DNA of 64,000 nt, taken from the NCBI GenBank assembly GCA_951394405.1, contig OX596343.1:62001-126000 (forward strand), given 5' to 3'. Both the position numbers and the translations under genes were made by a program. Under the pieces are notes generated by a model that did no database searches, was not told the origin of the DNA, and saw nothing but the letters and a program-made list of their open reading frames with translations. Shown one piece after another: positions 13,501-20,639 of this stretch. Every line of letters begins with the position of its first letter. Positions within the stretch are counted from its first letter, which is position 1. This stretch comes from Coprinellus micaceus. Taxonomy: Eukaryota > Basidiomycota > Agaricomycetes > Agaricales > Psathyrellaceae.

Positions 13501-15415
13501 TGAAGGGGGTGAACAGGTAGCAGATCGAGGGGGTGCACAGAGAAACAATCAGCTATCCGAAACAGAGGATAAGGATGAGGATGAGGATGAGGATGAAGAC
13601 GACGACGACGACAAACCTGTACAACCCATTGCAGCTGAGGACTTTGACCTTGACGACGAACCTGTAGACATGGAAGATGCACTACGTGCCACCAGTATAC
13701 TTGATTCTCTCATCAGTCTATACCACGTCCCCCTGGAAGAGACCCTGACTCTCGACCAAGGCATGGAAATGGCATTCTACATGGCACAGGATAAAGCACT
13801 AGGAGCGGCTACACGCCGTCCAGGAGATGCACCTCGGACACACTGGGAAGCCTTCGCAGGACCAGATGGCGAACACTGGCAGACTGCAGCACAGGTTGAG
13901 ATTGACGCCCTAACCACCAATGGCACTTGGGAACTAGTTGAACTACCAGAGGGACGAAAGGTTGTTGGATCACGATGGGTCTTCCTCATCAAACGAAAGG
14001 CAGATGGCTCAATCGACCGCTACAAAGCTCGACTTGTCGCCAAGGGATACTCCCAAATGCCTGGAGTAGACTACGATCAGACATGGGCACCTGCATCTCG
14101 TCTCACATCAATCCGCGCGATCTTCGCCCAAGCCGCCATGGAAGGACACTTCATCGAGACCATTGACGTCGACAATGCCTACCTCAACGGAACAATCGAG
14201 GAGCAATATGAAGTCTACATGGAGCAAGCGCCAGGGTTTGAGATCAAAAATCCAGACGCAAAGGGACGGAGATGGGTGTGCCGGCTGAAGAAGGGTTTAT
14301 ATGGCTTGAAACAGAGCGGACGACTATGGTACCAAAAGCTAGCATCAGAGCTTGAAGCAATCGGATTCACCCAAATAAAATCTGACCCAGCTATCTATGT
14401 CTGGGAGATGGATGGGACCCGCATTGTTGTACCAGTCTTCGTTGACGACATCACCATAACCTCAAAAAGCCAGGAGAAGATCCAATGGCTCAAGGACTCC
14501 CTTGCCAAGGTCTTCAAGATCAAGGATCTCGGACCCACCTCGTACCTGCTTGGAATCAAGGTTGACTACGACCGCGAGAACCGAGTCATGCGCCTATCCC
14601 AGACTCAATACATCCTCGACATGCTTGCGCGATTCAAGATGGAGGACTGCTACCCAGTAGGAACTCCAATGGATCCAGGAAGCGGTGCTACTCTCACCAA
14701 GTACATTCCAAACAAGGCTGACGACGAGATGATGAAGAACGTCCCATACATGAATGCCATCGGCGCCCTAATATACCTTATGATTGCGACACGCCCTGAC
14801 ATCGCCTACGCTGTTGCCAAACTAGCCCAATACAACTCCAACCCCGGACCTATGCATTGGAAAGCAGTCAAGCACCTATTCCGTTACCTCAAGGGAACCA
14901 AAGATCTGAAGCTCACCTATCGTAACAATGGTAGCAAGATGTCTTCGGAACTCTTCCAAGCATACAGCGACGCAGATCATGCTGGGTGCCTTGACACGCG
15001 ACGATCCACATCTGGATTTGTCATTAAAATGGGATCAGGAGCAGTTAGTTGGTCAGCAAAGAAGCAATCGACGGTGGCAGACTCCTCAACAGAGGCAGAG
15101 TACGTCTCCGCGTCGAGCGCTGGAAGGGACATCATCTGGATGCGCACACTCCTGAAGGAACTTGGTCACGACGTCTCTACTCCCTCACCACTCATGGTTG
15201 ACAACCAATCTGCACTCAAGGTTCTCCGGAACCCAGAACTCCACAGCCGAATGAAGCACATCGATATAAAGATGCATTGGATTCGGGATGCTATCAAGCG
15301 AGGCGACATTACTGTTCACTTTTTATCTACTACCGATATGATCGCCGATATATTTACTAAACCTTTACCCAAACCTGCTGTTGAACGTCATCGACTTGCT
15401 CTTGGACTCGAGTAA
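10580..15415 (+). CDS. Copia Gag-Pol polyprotein
   Basis: A 1611-residue single frame. A copia-type Gag occupies about residues 1-270. An atypical knuckle, C-x2-H-x5-H-x4-C, lies near 276-291 in place of the usual CCHC. Protease has DSGATSHM near 342. The pre-integrase zinc region (HQRLGH ... CEHC) begins near 477. Integrase has Asp of HSD near 542, Asp near 606 and Glu of SERLNRT near 642, giving the D,D-35-E spacing. A Pro-rich linker of about 250 residues ends in an Asp/Glu run near 996. Reverse transcriptase starts near WELVEL (1117), with the active site FVDD near 1287. RNase H begins near AYSDADHAG (1460). ATG 10580 is preceded by ATC and is the first start in frame. No internal stop or frameshift between Gag and Pol is seen, so Gag excess must come from another mechanism. 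Confidence 0.96.
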   Translation: MDSTTTASPIMLTAYTVQQWKFTVENKAFDLNAYGILIGEEKRPGSNADDKVKSDYASRRSKLIGYVRSTLDHSQLETILSGIQVTDIAAIWEKLLETYQPKTSGSRISVLQEMMALRMRSSGFEKETYSDFGSRCMAHASRLTALLPQGAEYLAETTRSVTISSQTTSDGATTTIQSTSRGAYELLTPSAFEEGYTAAHLARDLAISMIPIGLGKDDTILRNTLNHISTGDDNPLEVLDHLRKADSLARNTQLAEGTSAALQVATAAPKKKAKYRCKVHGWQNTHEDKDCRVQNSQKAKIAETPTTAATAEENIMMATVAHIASPLIRQARNNPTNTSWNPDSGATSHMTPNRKWIRNMVAVKIAVSLTNNEIVWATGKGEVRFTPCIHGKVGQTVIFNDVLYVPALRNNLFSILSVVKKSKMRVVIEGDSLDFFKNGELLLTATIDGTVGSLNGTTLENTETEAAYISKIEKELLHQRLGHIGKDRLETLMRQDLATGILVKEGTELNDTCEHCIAGKQHRDPFPKLSANRSTELLGRIHSDLHGPLAVQTPIGYRYWITFIDDHSRFKEVTLLKHKSDAFQAFKDFVAKSERKLGTKVKELRDDKGGEYMGNDFIQWCKGLGIARQHTVKATPQQNGVSERLNRTLTEGVIAMLNQARLPMMFWGAAVLYYTDILNATPSSTLSNTTSYEVWHKAKPDLSMHRVFGCRVYVHVLRKDRKNLQSHTEPCVFIGFEPGYKGWKCYNPVTKKITISRDVIFAESTFPGLSTVGNEQAYTPIGIRDIWPDADLEPENPPLAPPHAPIAPPPPPHDHPDNGSDESDNDDDGDQAAPRTPERPPKTEPKTPATQQPSVHPSIPPTPTKRDPSSTPSTKQLLPIPALFPGLPAPAEDGPMFPELPPPAPVAPPAPAQKRTRPPPPPPRESIPRKAKVPKAPPLVAQSSRPVRKTATTVKDYQLASGKGRRGTIPVARREGGEQVADRGGAQRNNQLSETEDKDEDEDEDEDDDDDKPVQPIAAEDFDLDDEPVDMEDALRATSILDSLISLYHVPLEETLTLDQGMEMAFYMAQDKALGAATRRPGDAPRTHWEAFAGPDGEHWQTAAQVEIDALTTNGTWELVELPEGRKVVGSRWVFLIKRKADGSIDRYKARLVAKGYSQMPGVDYDQTWAPASRLTSIRAIFAQAAMEGHFIETIDVDNAYLNGTIEEQYEVYMEQAPGFEIKNPDAKGRRWVCRLKKGLYGLKQSGRLWYQKLASELEAIGFTQIKSDPAIYVWEMDGTRIVVPVFVDDITITSKSQEKIQWLKDSLAKVFKIKDLGPTSYLLGIKVDYDRENRVMRLSQTQYILDMLARFKMEDCYPVGTPMDPGSGATLTKYIPNKADDEMMKNVPYMNAIGALIYLMIATRPDIAYAVAKLAQYNSNPGPMHWKAVKHLFRYLKGTKDLKLTYRNNGSKMSSELFQAYSDADHAGCLDTRRSTSGFVIKMGSGAVSWSAKKQSTVADSSTEAEYVSASSAGRDIIWMRTLLKELGHDVSTPSPLMVDNQSALKVLRNPELHSRMKHIDIKMHWIRDAIKRGDITVHFLSTTDMIADIFTKPLPKPAVERHRLALGLE

Positions 15416-15430
15416 ATACAGAGACATTAC

Positions 15431-15442
15431 ATTGAGGGGGTG
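15431..15442 (+). other. Polypurine tract before the copia 3' LTR
   Basis: ATTGAGGGGGTG lies immediately upstream of TGTTGG at 15443. This is the expected position for plus-strand priming. Confidence 0.7.
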
Positions 15443-15825
15443 TGTTGGAAGACAATGCTCATGTCAACTCTATCTCTACAAAGAATACCTCTATTTCGAA
15501 CGTTTTACTTATCTTCTATTGTTCTACAGAGAACAACAACCACCTTGTATTATTCCCATTATACTCGCACTTATTGTTCTCTTATCTCCACCTTATCTCC
15601 ATTCACTGCTATTGTTCTCTACTTATGGAACATCTATTGTTCTTTCTTATTGTTCCGCATATAGGTTATCTATTGTTCTCCACAGTATATAGTCCACACT
15701 GTAAGTGGGTGAGTCCCCATCGAACTCTCCCCACTTACAGGTGCGTATCTTGTATACCCTACTTACTTTCAATCTAACATCGAACTCTCCCCACTTACAG
15801 TGGGTCATACTTGCATCGTTCTACA
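15443..15825 (+). repeat. 3' LTR of the copia element (383 bp)
   Basis: Matches 8215-8597 with no difference noticed. It ends TTCTACA, followed by the ATAAC target duplication. Confidence 0.95.
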
Positions 15826-16841
15826 ATAACCCCCGGCAGGCAGCTACCACGGTTTTATACATAAAAATGCCCCACACCCCTCAAGGAAAAATGCGAGCAA
15901 GTCTTTGAACATTGCAAGCGCAACAAGAACCAAGCCCCCTCAGCACGTCTCCTCAACTTCTCAAGCACCGGAACCCATCGAAAGGTCACTGACGTTTGCA
16001 AGCACTGAGAACGTCGCACCATCTTCTCAGCATCGGTTCGAGGCCTCAATCGAAGACTCCAGGACCTTCGGCGACCCCTTCGAATGTTCTCTTGTGTCTC
16101 CCATTGTCGTATCGACCTACGAGCTCGCATCCACCACTCCCAAGGTCGGAGACGTCGCTAGCGAAGTTCCCTCAAGCCGTCCGATACCCCCCTCACCTCC
16201 CAACGCCCAGGACTCGCCGACGAGCACTAAACATATGCAAAAATGTCGTACCAAGTCTCCCGCCAACAGCTCGCTCCCTATCAACGATAGCGATGTACCA
16301 AAGACCCGAGAGGTAGAGGCTAATCTCGTCACTCACTCAAGCCCCAGCAGAACCACAGCCCCAACCGTCCTCATCCCCGCCGCCCGCGTTTCCACCGAAG
16401 AATTATCGACTATCAATATCGTTTCCGCAATCGCCACAGAGGCGCCCTTCTCAGAATCCAAGCCCCAATCACTCCCGTCGTTCGTTTCCGTCGAGTCCAC
16501 CCCGTTTCAGTCTTCCGTTTTCGTCGAGCTCCCACCGATCGAGTCTATCAAGTCCACACCCTTCGAGTATTATCATCTCGCATCCCAGCCGTTTACGCCC
16601 GTCGAACATCGTTCCGTTCAACTCCAACCCTTCGTTCCCGTCAAATCCGAGCCGTCCGCATCCGTCGAATATCTCTGTATCGCCCCGCAGCTGTCCACTT
16701 CCATCGAGTCCGAATCGCACATGCCCGTTGAATCCATGCGAGCCCCATGTTCCGTTGACACACCCACAGCCCATTCGCCACTACCTTCACTCGTCACCAA
16801 CCTCCCCACCTCTCCTCGCAAGACACTCGGGAAGAATGGTC

Positions 16842-17528
16842 CATGAGTACGGGTCATTATTATGCATAAAACCCTTATAGCTGCCTGCAGGGCATTATCC
16901 ATAATTCACTTTTTGCCCTAGGGGCCTAGATCAGAGTGTACTTTGCATAATTTTGCAAACTGTAAGAAAGAATTGCTTCTGATGGGTGATGCGCCTTTCC
17001 CAATGCAGTAGGAGCATCTGTTTGCGCCCGCCCCTCATTGACATCAACACTGTATGTAGAGCAGATCAAACGGCCACATTTTATGTTGTGTGGTCTCGAA
17101 ACCCACGTCAAACGGGCTCAAATAAAATTTATTCTTAGAATGCGGCCCACCCGGCGGACCCACATGCCACCATACGCTTGTCAAATCGAGGCCCTTGGGC
17201 CGAGCAAACGATGAGCGGCAGAAAGGAACGGGGGCCCCACGTATGTGACTGACGGTCTCACATCGGGGGCCGTGGGACCCTCCCCGAAGCATCGCGGGGC
17301 CCCCGCCGTAGGCGAGGGGTGCGATGCGGAGTGGGAGGGAGCTACCCATGTGGGAATGTGGGGACTGCCGCGAATGGAAAAATACTTACGTCACGTGGTT
17401 GGATGTTCAGTTTCCCGATTGGGAGGTGGGATTGCTTATATAAACACGCCAGGCAAAAAAGCGTTTTTTGGATAATCCCCCGCAGGCAGCTACAACGAAA
17501 TTATGCATAAAAATGACAGATACGCCTC
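16842..17528. mobile_element. MITE-B, 687 bp, relative of MITE-A
   Basis: Same orientation and core as MITE-A: AGCTGCCTGC arms and a central segment from CTTGGGCCGAGC through GGGAGCTACCCATGTGGG. It is flanked by AATGGTC (16835-16841 and 17529-17535), 7 bp perfect and an eighth base mismatched. It sits in the Gag-like frame, and removal restores phase. It has no coding capacity. Confidence 0.75.
17289..17327. other. Hairpin in MITE-B, counterpart of 7962-7998
   Basis: GCATCGC and GCGATGC pair around GGGGCCCCCGCC / GGCGAGGGG. Compare the MITE-A stem, in which one pair is T-A instead of C-G. Confidence 0.6.
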
Positions 17529-18044
17529 AATGGTCACTTACCAAGCACACCGACCTCGCCAAAGACACCATTCTCACCTCGTCCACCCGCGTATGCACAA
17601 GAACCACGGATGTTCACCCAGGAGATGGTTCGCATTATATTCGACCCTGGCGGCGAGCACCAAGACGCAATTCACATCGATCCAGGCGGCTCTTTGGCGG
17701 CTGCACATATAATCAACGAGTTCGCGTTCGAACGAGGTCCTCTCTTCGACCTACCCTCAGTAATATACCCATATTCGAGCACGGGGGAAATTGCTTTCGG
17801 AATTCGCGACCTGACGAAGCATGGACATCGCATTCAAGTCGACCCTGGCGGAGGGCAAGAGAACGCAATCGACGTTGATCCGGGCAGTACTTTCGAGGAA
17901 GAAGATATTTCCGGCAGAACCAAGTTCGCGTTCAGACTAGCACTACCCTGGAGCCAAGCTCTTGGATTATACCCACCACTACCCACCCTTCACTCTCCGA
18001 GTTTCGTTCTGACTACAAGTCAGAACGAGAAAGTCCCCGGGAGG

Positions 18045-18520
18045 TGTGGGGACGCCTTCGCGCTTGGGCGCGAAGTCCCCAACTACCGATCATTTCCCGA
18101 TTAGGCAGGAGACAGCGACCGGGCGATGTCTCGCACTCGGCGGGCATGGCGCGAGGTCAGCTGGACATCCCGTTCCGGGGATAGATAGCTGCCCATCTCG
18201 CATCTGTCATTCGGAGGTAGGTCGCAATGATCCGTTGCTTTGTTCGACGCGTCTCGCGTCTCATGCTAGACTACTGATCCCCCTGGCGAGTGCGCATCCG
18301 CGCACTCACATATACCCGTAGCCTCTCGTATGGTTCCCTAGTTCGGACTTTCCCCCCTTCCCTTTCCTCCCCACTCACTTCTCCCCAACTCACAGTCTTT
18401 TATTTCTATTCCATCTATCTACCGAATACACTCGTTTGCTCTCTCGATGCGTACGCCGGTTCGGTGAGAGTTCGAATCCCCAACACGAACTCAGAGCACG
18501 CACTCCCCTGCGTCTCTACA
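18045..18520 (+). repeat. 3' LTR of the Gag-only element (476 bp)
   Basis: One substitution was seen relative to 4696-5171. It is preceded by a purine run and followed directly by CCCG and the resumed CHAT1 coding sequence. Confidence 0.9.
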
Positions 18521-19479
18521 CCCGTCCGCACTATCCTACAGGGCCTGTGGACTGAGGTGGTCAAACCCATACTTGATATGCTAGCCATCTCGGTGCGTTC
18601 ATATAAGTTGATCTCACTGTGCTAAACTTATAACCTACACAGAAATTCGACCGGTCCCATGACAAGCATCCCCCGAGAATTTGGTGGTGTCCCACCGGTC
18701 CACTCTCCTTCCTTCCCCTCCATGCAGCTGGTTTATACGGCCCAGGGGTGGTGTCAGAGAGCGTACTCGACTATGTGGTCTCGTCGTACACGCCAACAGT
18801 CTCCGCTCTCACGGAGCGCGTTCGCAATAATAACCCGATTGAGGAAACAGCATCAGGACTGTTTCTGACCAGCCAACCCAACGCACCTGGATTCTCCAAG
18901 ATTCCGGGGACTACAGTGGAGGTTCGCTCGATCTACCAGAAAGCTATAGAGAATGGGATCAGGGCACTCAAGGTCGAAGGGAACGACCTTACTGTCGATA
19001 TGTGTCTCAGTCACTTGGAGGACTTCAGCAGCGTCCATCTCGCATGCCACGGATATCAGAACCCAGAAGAATCCCTACAGAGTAAATTCCGTTTTCACAA
19101 TGGCACTCTGGATCTCGCTACAATTCTTCGACAGGACCTCAAGAACGCCGACCTAGCTTTCCTCTCTGCCTGTCAAACTAGCACTGGGGACGAGAAGCTC
19201 TCCGACGAGGCAGTCCACCTTGCGGCAGGGATGCTCGCTGCGGGATATCGCGGCGTGGTCGCAACAATGTGGTCGATAGGGGACACTACTGCGCAGGTCG
19301 TCGCAAACGCCTTCTATGACTGGCTGTTCGGTCGTAGGGAGGGGGGCAGCTGTAGTGGGTTCGATGGGACCCTCTCTGCGTACGCTCTCCACCACGCCAT
19401 TCAAAAGCTGCGAGAAGACCGTGGGGACACCGACGACGCGGTCCTCGCTTGGGCTCCCTTCGTACACTTTGGGTATTGA

Positions 19480-20639
19480 TCCATGGTCTTCCGGTTTTTC
19501 CCCTATCTCTTCATCCTATTCGTTTCTGTCATGTTTCATTCTCGTGTCCCCGCTCTTTCATGCCACTCGAGCTCTCGAGCACTTTTTGTCTATACCATGT
19601 AACGTTCCGATTCGCCGTTTTCTTAGTGACCATGCTTTGTTGGAATATCTTACCCGAGCTGTTCCCCTGCGTTGTTTGACTTCCCCTTTATTTCCCCCAC
19701 TATTCAAGTTTCTCCTGCTACTGTAGTCCGGAGAGGCTGTCCTTATGTGTACGTACCACGCCCCTTACCTGTATCTTTTTGTCGATATGCGTCCTTTAAT
19801 TCTGACGTTCCCATTGCCCCTCTCTGAGGCTCTTCGTCTGAAGACCACTACGTGTATTTACCTAGTCTCTTTCGCTCGGTCTCCCTTAATTTCACGCATG
19901 CCATTATATCCCCTCTACTATATTAATCCCACCATATCCCTGGGCTCGAACCACCCTCGACGTCAAACGATACTGTCCGGAGTCCGATACACGGGTTTCA
20001 GAGCTTTGTCAATCCCCTAATTACCCCTCATTTCCGTTCACAATCAAATCGTTCGGAGAACCTACACTGCGCATCGAGTAGGATCAAGTCGTTAGGTATC
20101 GTAACTAACCGCAGCGCAGACAACCGCATCGTAGGAAAGGCTTAAGGATTCCAGTAGTAGGTGTGAGTATCGAGACCGATACCATATGTCGTCTTTATCC
20201 GTCGAGGTAACGAGATGCGGGGCGAAACGGGGGTCATTATAAATTGCGACCGCACAACGAGGGATAAGGGATAGGGAATAGATGATATGTATCGACGGCA
20301 TCGACCTATAAGTTCGAGAATCCGGGCACGTCGACGCGCATGAGGGAGATCGAAGTGGCGGTTAGTCATGAACGAGAGGTGAAAAGGCGGAGTACAGGGA
20401 ATAAAATGGAGAGAAGGGTTGAAACAAATCAGTCTGCGGAGGATCGAGGACCGTCGCACCGATTCAGTCGCCCCATTGACGTCCTCAGCAGCGAAGTGCA
20501 AACTTCGACGACGCTGGAGATAGGAACCCCGCCCCTACACTCAGCCGTTCAGACTACCCCACTCACCCTCCCACCCTCATCCTACCACGCACCACTCGCC
20601 CACCAACCTCAATACCTCAATACCTCACGCGCCCACTCA
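19480..20639. other. CHAT1 3' flank, no gene seen
   Basis: Pyrimidine-rich DNA without convincing frames. Parts match the 3' flank of CHAT3 (30486-31440), that of CHAT5 (62750-63132 reversed) and 40310-40930, including a TACCTAGTCTCTTTCG block. Confidence 0.6.

Larger units (their letters stand above)
8215..15825 (+). mobile_element. Intact Ty1/copia LTR retrotransposon
   Basis: This 7611-bp element has two 383-bp LTRs with no difference seen by eye and a perfect 5-bp duplication ATAAC (8210-8214 and 15826-15830). It has a tRNA-Met anticodon-arm-like primer site and a purine-rich tract before the 3' LTR. One uninterrupted Gag-Pol frame has the copia order protease, integrase, reverse transcriptase, RNase H. 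It inserted into the right terminal repeat of MITE-A. All visible parts needed for movement are present, so it may be recently active. Confidence 0.97.
6909..15881. mobile_element. MITE-A, about 0.72 kb before its own insertions
   Basis: Flanked by the perfect 8-bp duplication CAAGGAAA (6901-6908 and 15882-15889). The subterminal inverted repeats are about 60 bp, with a TTTTATGTATAAAACC core followed by GTGGTAGCTGCCTGC; the outermost 9 or so bases match poorly. Subtracting the hAT-like MITE (7245-7868), the copia element (8215-15825) and one copy of each duplication leaves about 725 bp, close to the 687 bp of related MITE-B. It has no coding capacity. The 8-bp duplication fits hAT-type transposition. 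Its insertion stops the Gag frame at 6945-6947. Confidence 0.75.
5541..18104 (+). pseudogene. Gag-like ORF of the LTR element, split into three by two MITEs
   Basis: Segments 5541-6908, 15890-16841 and 17536-18104 are all open. When one copy of each target duplication is kept, they share a single phase and give a reading frame of about 962 codons. The first third (about residues 20-240) has the helical pattern of a retrotransposon capsid: FQAFLDEYSELCDELG, a WNVYRNILVE core and a QCDTFLKGLPESLRRRV segment. The middle is Pro/Ser/Thr-rich low complexity. The last third has an acidic FDPGGEHQDAIHIDPGG segment of unknown role and ends inside the 3' LTR. No CCHC knuckle, DSG protease motif or polymerase motif was found. 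ATG 5541 is the first good start; the frame is open from 5475. Confidence 0.8.
4696..18520 (+). mobile_element. Composite Gag-only (non-autonomous) LTR retrotransposon
   Basis: The element is bounded by two 476-bp LTRs that begin TGTGGGGACG and end CTCTACA. It is flanked by a 4-bp CCCG duplication (4692-4695 and 18521-18524), or 5 bp CCCGT if the boundary base is assigned differently. The target is the TPR-CHAT linker of CHAT1; CHAT4 supplies the empty-site sequence. Without later insertions the element is about 4.9 kb. It carries one Gag-like reading frame but no protease, reverse transcriptase, RNase H or integrase. A purine run (GGGAGG) sits directly before the 3' LTR. The space after the 5' LTR shows no clear TGG-type primer-binding site. 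Its machinery must come from a relative elsewhere. Capsid style suggests Ty3/gypsy, at moderate confidence. Confidence 0.85.
820..19479 (+). pseudogene. CHAT1: disrupted C2-like/TPR/CHAT caspase-like gene
   Basis: This is a relic of a protein with an N-terminal C2-like region, about 44-residue TPR-like repeats and a C-terminal CHAT (caspase-HetF associated with TPRs) peptidase domain. N-terminal exons can be read at about 820-871, 927-943 (17 nt), 1002-1149, 1203-1318 and 1376-1462, in phase and matching CHAT3 and CHAT4. The TPR exon starts near 1516, is broken by an inserted element at 1602-2398, and shows frame breaks near 2545, 2880-3000 and 3470. The composite LTR element at 4696-18520 then splits the last TPR linker. 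Coding resumes at 18521-18592, a 50-nt intron follows, and the CHAT exon is 18643-19479. That exon is still open, with the His of HLACHGYQ (codon 19048) and the Cys of LSACQTSTG (codon 19171). A TATAAAA lies at 549-555. No start codon was identified. The CHAT exon could in principle still be transcribed alone. Confidence 0.85.

Noticed and set aside
12985..13764. Minus-strand Ser- and Gly-rich frames inside the copia element.
   Set aside because: They are antisense shadows of the Pro-rich and acidic linker of Gag-Pol.
6909..17528. MITE-A and MITE-B as introns of the Gag-like frame, since their removal keeps phase.
   Set aside because: Their borders lack GT-AG and they are flanked by 7-8 bp direct duplications, as expected for transposition.
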